Of a DNA stretch of 64,000 nt, positions 43,294-53,729 are shown in pieces. The notes beneath the pieces were generated by a model, which made no database searches, was not told the origin of the DNA, and saw nothing but the letters and a program-made list of their open reading frames with translations. Position 1 is the first letter of the stretch; each line of letters begins with the position of its first letter. The stretch is from Pyrus communis (lineage: Eukaryota > Streptophyta > Magnoliopsida > Rosales > Rosaceae): contig NC_084815.1 of NCBI RefSeq assembly GCF_963583255.1, forward strand, positions 10,029,724 to 10,093,723. The letters are read 5' to 3'. The position numbers and the translations under genes were made by a program.

Positions 43294-43965
43294 TCACAAA
43301 GGTTGTTTACGTGAAGCCCCACTACGAGGCGCAGAAGCGGAAGGCATAGAAGCAGAAGGCATAGAAGCGGGAGGCATCGGAGCGGAAGCCATCGGAGCGG
43401 GAGGCATCGGAGCTAGAGCATTCCAGGCCTCAATACTTGGCCAAGCGCTGGATGACCCAGGAAAAAGGTGCCTCTGGAGATAAGCCGCAAGCCTTTGACG
43501 GTCACTTTGGATTCGACCCTCAGATTCGTGCAGCTCATCAAGCTTCCTCTTCATCCCCAACGAATAGTTATTTGCAAGCACATGCAAACTTCTATTCTCG
43601 TACTTAAGCTGCTGGATCTCTTGCTTAAGTCTTTCCACCTCTGCCATCAATGATTCCACCTGACGGGACCGAGCAAGCAGGCGTTGGCCCATGTTGGACA
43701 TAGAACTCGCACACTGAACACTAAGTGCGAGGGACTCTTGAACGGCCAACTCATCGGACCGTCCTGACAGCAGCCTACTATCTTTTGGAGTGAGGAGGTT
43801 CTTAGCTACTATTGTAGCTGTTGTGGCGTCCTGCATCACGGAGTCTTCACCTGTAAGAAGACCGTTAGAAGATAAAAAAGAAGGGCGCCATACGTCACCT
43901 TGACGCGGCGCGCCCGTATCACTGCTAAGGCTCAATTCCAAGCTAAGGTTCGATGAGTTTGCCAT
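43294..43965 (-). CDS. Antisense coiled-coil protein of H3, complete
   Basis: The longest copy of this ORF has 223 codons, from the ATG at 43963-43965. The N-terminus is serine/leucine-rich (SNLSLELSLSSD). The conserved middle has NLLTPKDSRLLSGRSDELAV, ESLALSVQCASS and NMGQRLLARSRQVE. A heptad-like segment runs from about residue 85 to 165 (VERLKQEIQQLKYENRSL, MKRKLDELHESEGRIQSD). The tail (about 180-223) is Pro/Ala/Ser/Met repeats from six 15-bp units (43328-43417), ending SGASRKQPL. H1 and H2 hold the same protein, broken. It lies opposite to the element and has its own promoter-like spacer, so it may be made from an antisense transcript. Function unknown; a coiled-coil binding partner or regulator is the most I would say. 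Confidence 0.6.
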   Translation of the reverse strand: MANSSNLSLELSLSSDTGAPRQGDVWRPSFLSSNGLLTGEDSVMQDATTATIVAKNLLTPKDSRLLSGRSDELAVQESLALSVQCASSMSNMGQRLLARSRQVESLMAEVERLKQEIQQLKYENRSLHVLANNYSLGMKRKLDELHESEGRIQSDRQRLAAYLQRHLFPGSSSAWPSIEAWNALAPMPPAPMASAPMPPASMPSASMPSASAPRSGASRKQPL

Positions 43966-44583
43966 TTTTCAAAAGTGTTCAAAGAGAAGGGATGGAGTTA
44001 AATTTCAAAGGGCCGGAGTCGATTTTCAAGAATGGGAAATCTTCAGAGTGTGTTTGTTGTGGTGATCGATAGCTCAATAAAAATGCCAAAGCGACGCGTC
44101 CACCGATTCAAAAAGCCAGAATTTCCGGCGTAATTTAGGCAACGCTTTCTCGGCTTTTCAAAAGACGCGTTCAACTTTGTCAAAAGATTTCTTCTTTTCA
44201 GACAACACGTGGAGGCCATCACCGCAACTACACATCTTTAGCCGACAAGCGCAAAGTTCGGCGACGCTTTCTCTGCTTTTCAGAAAACGCGTGCAGCTTT
44301 GTCAAAAGGAGCCGCATCTGCACTACCACATGTCGTTCAGAAAAAGAAAGGGTGTCGTTCAGAAATCGAAGGGGCGCCTGCTCAGAAATCGAAGAGACGT
44401 CTTCAAAGTTCGAACAGGCGCCACTATTTCAAAAAGCCGGATTTGCGGGATCAAAACGTTTGTCGACAAGGGTAAAAGAAGAGTACCACCACTTGATATT
44501 ATCTCTATATATGTCGACCTTCGTCTTTTATGGCAAGGGAAACCTGAAGAAAATGCCCAACTCTCCCTCACCTCTGAGGGCGC
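43966..44583. promoter_or_regulatory. Divergent promoter-like spacer of the H3 cassette
   Basis: G-box CACGTG is at 44206-44211 and TATATAT at 44506-44512. A 49-bp imperfect repeat (around 44139-44189 and 44261-44309) and a diverged 22-bp array (44333-44420) are present. The first TATA box of H1 and H2 is changed here (AATAAAAA at about 44079). The inverted solo LTR at 44584 now separates this spacer from the sense ORF at 46725. Confidence 0.45.
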
Positions 44584-46669
44584 TGATGCGAGATTTATAC
44601 GCACACAAATTAAACCCTCTTTTCGTCAAATTGTAGTATATGTATAAGTAGGGATCGTTCTAGACCGGGGATTAGGAGGGACTGTTAACCACTTGGATTT
44701 GACTCAAAAACGTAAAATAACAATATGAAATACTAACTTAGACTCAAAGAATGCAAAACTAAGCTTTAAAACACTAAGACAAACAAAAAGACTCAAAACA
44801 ACACAAACACACTCAAATCTGCCTAAAAACCACTTTCTGGGCAGATTTGAGCACAAACACAAATTTGGACGAATTTATGTAATAACTTGACTCAAGAACG
44901 TAAAAACACAATATAAAACACTAAACTAACTCAAAGAATGTAAAACTAAACACTTAAAACATTAAAACAAACCAAAAGACTCAAACATCACCCAAAACAC
45001 TCAAAACTGCCTTAAAATCACTTTCTGGGCAGTTTTGAGCACTTTGGTGAATTTGGACGAAATTGGGAAATAAATTGAATCAAAACACTTAGAAACATAA
45101 ACTAAGACACTTTCTAACTAAATTGGACAATAAAGTAAAGGGGGATTGAGGTTTATACGAAATTAAATTAAATTGCACAGATTGTAAATTAAAGCAAAAT
45201 GTAAATGTGAATGTGTGATAGAATTGAATGGAATTGAAATGAATGAATGCTAGCTAAGGGGTTCATCTTCACATATGTTACACTTGCATAATAAAATGAT
45301 TTCCAATTGCATTTCAATAAACCATGAAACTCAACACCCCGGGTTAACCGTGATGCACTAATTAACCTTCAAATCTTCCTAACGTTATTGAATTGGATGG
45401 GTTAGCGCATACAACAATTCAAAACATTCCCCACAAGTCCTCAACATGAATGCATAGAAGAGGTACAAGCAAGAATCATTACGCTCTATGAAAATTATAA
45501 GTGTTGACGAGGCATTCGTTACTATGGAATACGCATGAAACTTATGCCAAGAATTTGTTTAACGCGATTGTTTATAAGCAACCTCCACTACTTGTGAATA
45601 TAAGTTCGTAACTATTAGGTGAAACTCACTTATATTCTAGCGTCATATTCATGCATGAAAATTAAGTGTGCACTCTCAATAAACATACATAAATAAGTTA
45701 TCAATCAAACAGTTAAACGAATTGAATCCACACTTATGAAACGCAATTAGAAGTAATCAAATCAAAATGCAAGCATAAACATATATTCGAATCACCCCCT
45801 AACCAAGGGGGGTTTAGTTCCTCATGGTACAAAACAAAGAGAATCAAAGAAACACCTAAACATTCCAACAACTCAAACTTGAATTGTATGAGCGTTTAGG
45901 CCCTCTTATCTTCCATTCCTCATTCGTACAAAACAAAGAGTATTGAAATTAAACGTTGAAATCAAAGAAACACCTAAACATTCCAACAACTCAAACTTGA
46001 ATTGTATGAACGTTTAGGCACTCTTCTCTTCCTCTTCGTTGTAGCACAAGGTCTAGGGATAGTTTGATGGTGTCAATGGTTTGGGGAGTGGTGGAAATGG
46101 AAGGATGGTGTTTGGATTGTAAGGGAGAGCACGGCACAAAGATGGTTTGATGGTCTACATTTCTGCAATGGATGAGTTTATGAATGGAATGGATGGACTT
46201 TGTGAAGGGCACGGCCCTAAGGGACCAATTTCTGTTGTGAAATGAATGTGTATGAATGAGTGTGAATGAATGAGTATTTATAGGTGAAATGGGGGGAACA
46301 TGACAGCTAGGTTGCATGTGCACATGTTGGTTGAATGATTATGAGTGCATGTGGCTGAAATAGCATGTGGAATGGCTGGAAATGCAAGGAGAAGGCATGT
46401 GCACGGTTTTGGTGTGAATGATTGAATGTGCATGTGGCTGCAATGGAGGAGGAATCCTTCAATTTCGTCCATCCTCTTGGCTCCAAGCATATGATATCCA
46501 TTCCAATCTCTAATTTGCTCCAAAAGGCTCCAAAAGGCATCCTTTTGCATACTTTGCCCTTAGAACCTGAAAACACACAAAAGAAGCATAAAGGACTAAA
46601 ATAACTAAAGAAACATAACGTAAATGCACGAGAACAAGCCATTTAAGTCACATGAATATGCTCCTATCA
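44584..46669 (-). mobile_element. Inverted solo LTR (family A) in the H3 cassette
   Basis: It reads TGATGCGAGATTTATACGC to GCTCCTATCA (2086 bp), with the 5-bp duplication ggcgc at 44579-44583 and 46670-46674. TATA is at 46275-46282 (minus). Two U5 stem-loops lie near 44815-44855 and 45005-45042, one of them the covariant type (CTCAAATCTGCC). It lies between promoter spacer and sense ORF and would uncouple them. Confidence 0.93.
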
Positions 46670-46724
46670 GGCGCACTCCCAACAAAGCCTTTCGAATTAC
46701 TCTAATTCTTCTTCTTCCCCAAAG

Positions 46725-46982
46725 ATGATACCAGATGCCTGGAGTACAGATGACCCAGGAGGAAACGGCGGATTGAAGTATGCTGATTCATTCACCGCTT
46801 CTTCAAAAGCAAAGGTATCTCATATCATCAAGGTCAAAAGCAAAAGTATCTCATATCATGCTCTTTCCCTGTCTTTTTCTTTGTCCTTGTTCTTACTCGC
46901 ATGGCAAAGTAAAAGAAGCAATCAGCCGGCACTTGGAGTCAGTCTTCCGATCTGGAGCCAACTGCCTGGAATCTATTCCTGA
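46725..46982 (+). CDS. Small sense ORF with one hydrophobic segment (H3)
   Basis: The 85 codons are nearly identical to 19743-20000: MIPDAWSTDDPGGNGGLK, then KAKVSHIIKVKSKS, the hydrophobic HALSLSFSLSLFLLAW and the end LPGIYS. An alternative overlapping frame (46780-47010) also remains open. Its promoter-like spacer has been moved about 2.1 kb away by the solo LTR. Not recognised. Confidence 0.35.
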   Translation: MIPDAWSTDDPGGNGGLKYADSFTASSKAKVSHIIKVKSKSISYHALSLSFSLSLFLLAWQSKRSNQPALGVSLPIWSQLPGIYS

Positions 46983-47149
46983 TTGCTTACCTAGCGTTGC
47001 TCTCGAGTAGTCATCTTCAACGGTTGATACATTTCCGGAGAAGAGACCACTTCTGCAAAGGGGAGCGAGTAAGGCAAGTGAAAATGATACATTGAAGCAT
47101 GTGGAGACAAACATAGGCTGAGTTATCCTCCAACCCTTTTCAATACGAA

Positions 47150-47419
47150 TTGGAAAGATTGAACAAAGAAACAGACCAAAGGGGTAAGCTCAGACCTTCG
47201 GGGAAGACCAAAAGAATCCTCCAGCCCAGTAGCACAAAGGAAAATCAACAAGTGGAGGAGACCAAAAGAATCATGCAGTCCAGTTCAAGAGTATGCCTGT
47301 GGAATCACCAAGATCAAAGCCTCAATGCAATTACCAAGGAGAAGAGGGAATTTACACTCCATAACCAGATTTGCGTCCCTAAACTCTTCTCTTTGTTAAT
47401 TACATTCTGCCATGTTTAG
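47150..47419 (+). CDS. Possible second small sense ORF of H3
   Basis: The 89 codons begin MERLNKETDQRGKLRPSGK and repeat the KTKRI..SS motif. Length is the same as in H2 (20168-20437). Low complexity and basic. Coding status is doubtful. Confidence 0.2.
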   Translation: MERLNKETDQRGKLRPSGKTKRILQPSSTKENQQVEETKRIMQSSSRVCLWNHQDQSLNAITKEKREFTLHNQICVPKLFSLLITFCHV

Positions 47420-48139
47420 TATGTTTAAAGTGCTTTTTGTGTGTTTACTTATGTTTTGTGTGAATCTATGCTTAAAACATTGAGGACAATGTTTGATTTA
47501 AGTGTGGGGGGGTAAGTAAGTATATTTGATGCAAATTCGTGGGATTTTATCACCCATAACTTCAAATGTTGTTCCTTGCTGTTTTAAGGTGTTTTAAAGT
47601 TGTTTTAGAGTGTTTTAGTATGTTTTGTTTTTATAACTCCGAAAATCACATAAAAATTTGAAAAACATGTTTTAAAAAAGCCTAAAAGAATGTTTTGAGT
47701 CGTTTTTGTGTGTTTGTGTCTTAGGGTACCTTCCAACAAAATGACATGGATTTGGTTTGTAATTGCATGACTGTTAAAAAGAGTTATAAACATAGGGAAA
47801 AGTTTGATTTACTCTTGGTATATGCTTGGTTATGGTTATAATGTATGACTTCACATGCAATCATAAAAGAAAAATTCGTTTTTGTAACATGCTTGAAGGA
47901 AGGAACTCAAACAAACGCTACAACCCTGTGAGACTCGAGCCATTACCTTCTTTGGAGAGTTATTTTCTGTGATTCTTTATTTTCTAAAGTTGTTGCATGA
48001 TCTCATTATTCTTTGCTTGGTTGCTATTTAGAATGCAATTGTATCATGATAGAACTAAATGCTAGAACTTATATCCGTTTCATTCAAAGCATGACATTGA
48101 ATTGCATAACACATATCAAGATGAAGTTGTGTAATTGCC
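47420..48139 (+). other. H3 3' noncoding region (first part)
   Basis: An AGGA-loop hairpin (47475-47494) and AAGTGTG with a run of 7 G (47506-47512) are followed by the conserved family A 3' region. It is interrupted at 48140 by element T; the target bases on the left are ttgcc (48135-48139). No ORF. Confidence 0.75.
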
Positions 48140-50561
48140 TGATAGGAGCATATTTAGGCGACTTACTTAGCTTGTTTTCATGCATTTATATTGTTAATTC
48201 ATAGTTGTTTTTGTTGTTTAAGCCATTTTCGTGTGTTTTTAGGTTCATATGGCTAAGGAAGCAAAAAGATGCATTTTGGAGCATTTTGGAGCAAAATTGG
48301 ACTTGGAATGGATAGCTTATGTTTGGAGCAAAAGGAAGGGCTTTGTGACCTGATTTGCAAGCTGTGAAAACAAGAAAAAAAAACGCTCAAAACACATGCC
48401 ATATGTGGAAATACCATTTACATCAGATTTGAGCCATTTAACTTACCTTAAATACTTACCTTGTTTGTCATCCTCTCAGCCATATTTTAAAGTAATGAAA
48501 ACCTGAATTGGAGGTGGAAAATGAGGAAACAAAGTTCAAAACAAATGCCATTCTCTTTGAATCAGATTCTAGCCTTTTATACACACTTCATTCCAGCCAC
48601 TCCACATGCATTTCCAACCCACATGCACCTTTAATCATTCAACCATGCAGCCACACATTCACCCACATGCATTTCCACCCACATGCTCTCCCAATTCATC
48701 ATTGCAGCCACATATCCATCCCACTTCATCATTTCAGTCACCAAAACACCCACATGCATTCCTAATCACCCTTCCACACAACTTGCCTTCATTCATTCAG
48801 AAAATACACCCCTTGCCGTGGCTTTCCACCATTCCACACCATCATTTCAGCACATGCACTTCCCCCTTTCTTTAATCCATTGCAGCCACATGCAATTCCC
48901 ACTCCAGATTTTCAGCCATCCCAATTCATCATTGCACATCAACATATTTCAGCACACTCCACATGCATTTCCACAATCACATTCACTTCATCATTGCACC
49001 ACAAATCAGCCACACATTCACCCACATGCACCCTTTCATTTCTGTCAAAGCACATGCACTCCCACCCTTTAATCACATGCACAAATCAGCCACATGCATC
49101 TCCCATCACCATTTCAGATTTCCACCAAGTTCCTAGCTGTCATGTTCCCCCCATTTCACCTATAAATAAGCATCCATTGCATTCATTCTCATTCACTCTT
49201 CCATATTCAGAAAACCATCTCATATACACATCCATTCACGCCAGAAATTCATGCTTTCTCTCTAACACAGCCATACTTCACCATTCTTCATATTTTCTGC
49301 CCAAAAACACTCCTTGCCTTCCCCTACATCCATCCCTACCCTAAACACATCATTCTACATCATCTATAACCCCCAAAACTCACCAAAACCCCTTGTGCTG
49401 CAGCAACTAAAGGAGAAGAGGCCTAAACGTTCATACAATTCAAGATTGAGTTGTTGGGATTTTTAGGTGTTCTTCGTTCTTGTTTTCAATGTTTACCTTG
49501 TTATTACTATCTAAGTTTGTTGTAATCATGAGTGGCTAAACCCCTAATTAGTTAGGGGAAAATTTGAAGCCATGAACATGTTTGAAATATGAATTGATTT
49601 CTTCCAATTGTGATTTGTTAAGTTATGATTGCAATTCAATTATCATGTTTATTAAAAACTTGTTTTTGTATGTTGATTAGGGATGCATACTTAGTCTTCA
49701 TGCATAAACTCGATGCTAGTTTATAAACGAGTTTCACCTAATCGTCACAAGTTTATAAACATGAGTAGTGAAGGTTGTTAGTCACAACCGCGTTAATTGA
49801 ATTCTTGGCAAGAGTATCATGCATTCATAGTTACAATTGCCTCGTCAACACTTATAATTCTCATAGAGCATAATGATCTCTCATTGTATCTCTTCTATGC
49901 ATTCATGTTGAGAACCATTGGAGAATGATTTGAATTGTCGCATGCATCATCCAATTCAATAACATAAGGAAAATTTGAGAGTTAATTAGTGCATCACGGT
50001 TAACTTGGGGTGTTGAGCATCATAGATAATGAAAAGCAATTGGAGAATCGATTCATATATAAATGTGTCATGTGTGGAGAATGGACCTCTAACTAAACCA
50101 TCCATCATCTTGTTTTTCAAATCCGTTTATACAATCTGCCTAGTTTATTAACTTGTTTTATTTAATTTAATTTCGTCAAAACCTTAATCCCCCTTTACTT
50201 TAGTGTCCAACTTAGTTAGAAAGTGTCTTAGTTTGTGTTTTTAAGTGTTTTGATTCAATTTGTTACACAAATTCGTCCAAATTCACCAAAGTGTCCAAAA
50301 CTGCCCAGAAAGTGTTTTTAAGGCAGTTTTGAGTGTTTTGGGTGATGTTTGAGTCTTTTGGTTTGTTTTAGTGTTTTAAAGTTTAGTTTTGCATTCTTTG
50401 AGTCTAGTAAGTGTTTTATATTGTGTTCTTACGTTTTTGAGTCAATTTCACATTGATTAGCATCCCTAGTTAATCCCCGGTCTAGAACGATCCCTATTTG
50501 CTCATTTACTACAATTGTCATCCATAGGGTTTAATTTGTGTGTTTAATTATTTTCGCATCA
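48140..50561 (+). mobile_element. Left (5') LTR of T
   Basis: It runs TGATAGGAGCATATTTAGG to ATTTTCGCATCA (2422 bp), with TATAAATA at 49161-49168, many CATGCA motifs in 48600-49130, and a U5 stem-loop near 50294-50332. It differs from the middle LTR (2421 bp) at only about ten places that I noticed, including one A in a homopolymer near 48373. Confidence 0.93.
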
Positions 50562-50566
50562 AATTT

Positions 50567-50604
50567 TGGCGCCGTTGCCGGGGATTAGCAAAATTGCTAA
50601 TCCC
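50567..50604 (+). other. Primer-binding site and overlapping hairpin of T
   Basis: The PBS TGGCGCCGTTGCCGGGGA (50567-50584) fits tRNA-Asp. Its last bases form part of a perfect 11-bp hairpin with arms GGGATTAGCAA (50581-50591) and TTGCTAATCCC (50594-50604) and a 2-nt loop. The repeat unit at 63413 has the same arrangement. Confidence 0.88.
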
Positions 50605-50680
50605 TTGTGTTTTTGCCGTATGTTTTTAGTGTAATTTACCTAGTTTTCTTGTTTTGTTTTCTTGGTTTAGGTACTAGTGC

Positions 50681-50899
50681 ATGACGCGGAGTTCTCAAAC
50701 TGTGCATGCACATATCTTGGACTTTAACGACGATTTTGAACGTGATTTGAGAAGAAAGAGGAGGCATCCCGAACCTAGTGAACCTAGTTCAAGTTCAGAG
50801 GCCGAATCTGAGTTTGAAAGTGTGGAAGAAGAAGTTATGGCAGCGGACAATCGGACCATTAAAGAGCTTTCGGCCTCGGGGTTGACCAATGCCGCACCA
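50681..50899 (+). pseudogene. gag: T gag, N-terminal part
   Basis: The ATG at 50681 follows TTTAGGTACTAGTGC. The product starts MTRSSQTVHAHILDFNDDF, is rich in Arg, Glu and Ser, and is cut after LTNAAPL by LTR-derived sequence. Normal gag resumes at 51635. The same start recurs at 63532 in the next tandem unit, and its first 12 codons survive in H2 and H3. Confidence 0.8.
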
Positions 50900-51634
50900 T
50901 TATGCCGTGCATCTCCACCTTTCTCCCAAAACCATACACATGCTCCCATTACTTATCATAATCACATATCATATCACTTATCATTCACCACTTATCATTC
51001 ATCACTTATCATTCACCACTTATCACTTATCATATCATTCACCACTTATCATTCATCAAACACATACATTCACATGTTTTCACAATCTGCCATCATTCCA
51101 ACCAAAACCGTGCACATGCTATCACATGCATTCACATGCACTTGTTCCTCCATCATTCCATCCTTTAAAACATTGCACATGCACTTTAAACATTCACCCA
51201 CATGCATTTCCACCCACATGCTATCCCATTTCAGATTGTCATTTCCCCTTTAATCAACACATGCATCCCCTCACCAAGAAATCATTCATTCCACATGCAA
51301 TCAGAAAATCCACTTCATAACACATGCATCTTGGCAGATTTCACATGCACTCATGCACATTCACCTTAATCATTCACATAGCTTTAATTCACATGCAAAC
51401 ACATTGCATTACCATTCACCACCAGAAAATCACCATCATTGCCGTGAGTTTCATACACTTTCCAGCCATTCCACATGCCATTGTCATTCCACTTCATTTC
51501 ACCTTGCATTTTCAGATTATTCCTTCATCATTGCACCACACATTCATTGCACATGCTTTCACATTCAACACACATCCAGAAATCCTCTTAAAACCGTGCA
51601 TTCCCTTTCATTTCTGTCAACACACATGCAATTC
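50900..51634 (+). other. LTR fragment embedded in gag of T
   Basis: 735 bp matching the U3 of the H3-type LTR (about 40777-41512) nearly base for base, in the same orientation, with its minisatellite and CATGCA motifs. T's own LTRs are of the other subfamily, so the piece came from a different element. There is no target duplication. It closes the gag frame at 51253. The next tandem unit has the same left junction (63751). Confidence 0.9.
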
Positions 51635-52704
51635 AATACCCCGCGGCTGCCCAAGGCAAGACCGATGAATTCGAGTTGAAGTCAAGCTTGTTGCACCACA
51701 TTCCGAAATACCATGGGCTTTCCATGGAAGATCCCAACAAGCATCTCAAGGAGTTCGAGGTTGTTTGTTCGAGCATGACACCCATAAATGTCGATGGGAA
51801 CATTTTAATGATGAAAGCTTTTCCATTCTCTCTTGTGGAAAAGGCTAAGGATTGGCTTTATGAATTGGCACCCGGGACCGTTACTTCTTGGGAGAGCATG
51901 AAGAGAGCATTCTTGGAGAAGTTCTTCCCTACTTCAAGAGTCATTCTATTGAGGAAGAAAATTAGCGGAATCCAACAAAGTCAAGGAGAATCTTTTCCGG
52001 CATACTACGAGCGTTTTAAAGCCCTTGTTCCATCGTGTCCTCAACATCAAATGAAGGAGGAGCTTCTCCTTCAATATTTCTATGAGGGCCTTCTTCCCAT
52101 TGAAAGGCAAATGCTCGATGCTTCGGCGGGAGGTGCATTGGTGGACAAAACTCCTATGTCGGCCAAGACCCTAATTGCAAGCCGTGCTCTAAATGCACAA
52201 CAATATGAAGGACTTGGGCAAAGGGACCCCCCACGGCAACACTTGAATGAGGTAAGTTCTCAATCCGATATTCAATCTCAGATAGCTAATCTTACTTCTA
52301 TTGTGTCTCCGATGGCCGAAGGAATGAAGATACAAGGACCGATTGTATGTGGTGTATGTTCTATCCAAGGACACCCTTCGGAAAAATGCCCTCAATTGAT
52401 TGAGAATGGGGGATGGGAGAGTGCAAATGCCATTGGATTTCCAAGCCACAATCAACCAAGGAATGATCCATATTCCAACACATACAATCCGGGTTGGAGA
52501 GACCATCCAAACTTCAAGTGGAGGGAGCCTCAACAACCTCAACAACAAGGAGGCTTTAGACAACAACCCCCGGGGTTCTACACCAAGCCATTCGGCCCCA
52601 ATCCAAACCAAGCACAACCTGCCCAAAACAATCAAGGTACGTCGTTGGGCAATGAAACACTTCTTAAATTACTTACCAATTTGTCTCAGGGGCAAGAGGA
52701 TTAA
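51635..52704 (+). pseudogene. gag: T gag, capsid and zinc knuckle
   Basis: The frame is open from 51637 (YPAAAQGKTDEFELKSS), with the first ATG at 51676. The capsid domain has LHHIPKYHGLSMEDPNKHL, AFPFSLVEKAKDWLYELAPG, FLEKFFPTSRV and FPAYYERFKALV. A CCHC zinc knuckle (C-GV-C-SIQG-H-PSEK-C) lies about residue 220. A Gln/Pro/Asn-rich spacer follows. It ends with TAA at 52702-52704, after which the same frame continues with TKAMQNQDKRVDHLEKQ, so the stop is a nonsense change. The protein would coat element RNA. Confidence 0.85.
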
Positions 52705-53729
52705 ACCAAAGCCATGCAAAACCAAGACAAAAGGGTGGATCACTTGGAGAAACAAATTGGGCAGATTGCGGAATTTGTAGGACAATTCCGAGACAAAGGC
52801 AAGCTCCCTAGCTCAACCATTGTCAATCCAAGGGGAGGGTGCGAATCTGCCAAGGCAATCATGTTGAGAAGTGGTAAGGAGGTCGGAACCACCTCAAGGC
52901 CATCCAAAACAAGTCAAGAAGAGGACATGTTGCCGCAGCCTCCTATTGTGCCAAAACCGTCCAACACGCCTAAGGTAAGTCCAAATTCGACTTTGTCAAG
53001 TTCTATTCCACTAAACGTGCCCTTTCCTGGCAGGTTTAGGCAAACAAAGAAGGAGGAGCATGAGAAGGACATTCTTGAGACGTTTAGGAAAGTTCAAGTC
53101 AATATCCCGCTCCTAGATGCCATAAAGCAAGTGCCCAAATACGCTAAGTTCTTGAAGGAATTGTGCACTACAAGGAAGAGGGCGTCACATAAAGAGGTAG
53201 TAAGGGTAAGTGAGAACGTTTCCGCTGTTCTACAAAGAAAGTTACCACCAAAGTGCAAAGATCCAGGTAGCTTTACAATCCCTTGTATTATTGGTCAAAC
53301 TAAGTTCGAACATGCTATGTTAGACTTAGGAGCTTCAATTAACGTCATGCCATACTCTATTTATGCTTCAATGAACCTTGGCGAATTGAAAAATGATGGT
53401 GTGGTTATTCAGTTGGCCGATAGATCTAATGCCTATCCAAAGGGCGTATTGGAAGATGTCTTAGTGCAGGTGAATGATTTGATCTTCCCGGCGGATTTCT
53501 ATGTCCTTGAAATGGAGGAAACCACCCATGCTCCATCCTTGCCGATTCTTCTTGGGAGGCCATTCATGAAGACGGCCCGAACTAAGATAGACGTGTTTAA
53601 AGGCACTTTAACAATGGAATTCGATGGGGAAGTGATTGATTTTAATATTTCTGAAACTATGAGATTTCCTAATGATGATCACTCATGTTTCTCTATTGAT
53701 ATTCTTGATTCTTTGGCGCAGCACACCTT
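52705..53729 (+). pseudogene. pro: T protease region
   Basis: After the TAA the frame continues with VDHLEKQIGQIAEFV and a spacer (VPFPGRFRQTKKEEHEKD), then the aspartic protease: LDLGASINVMPYSIYASM, VIQLADRSNAYPKGVLEDVL, and ILLGRPFMKTARTKIDV. It ends near 53728, where a 1-nt deletion shifts the frame. From 53730 the next frame reads DQLHGDALETVITNGIEM. The ATG/TGA overlap at 53781-53784 is therefore accidental. Confidence 0.85.

Noticed and set aside
50567..50584. tRNA gene suggested by the match to a tRNA 3' end (also 18096, 43006, 38371, 63413)
   Set aside because: Only the 18-19 nt complement of the tRNA-Asp 3' end is present, in primer-binding position after an LTR.
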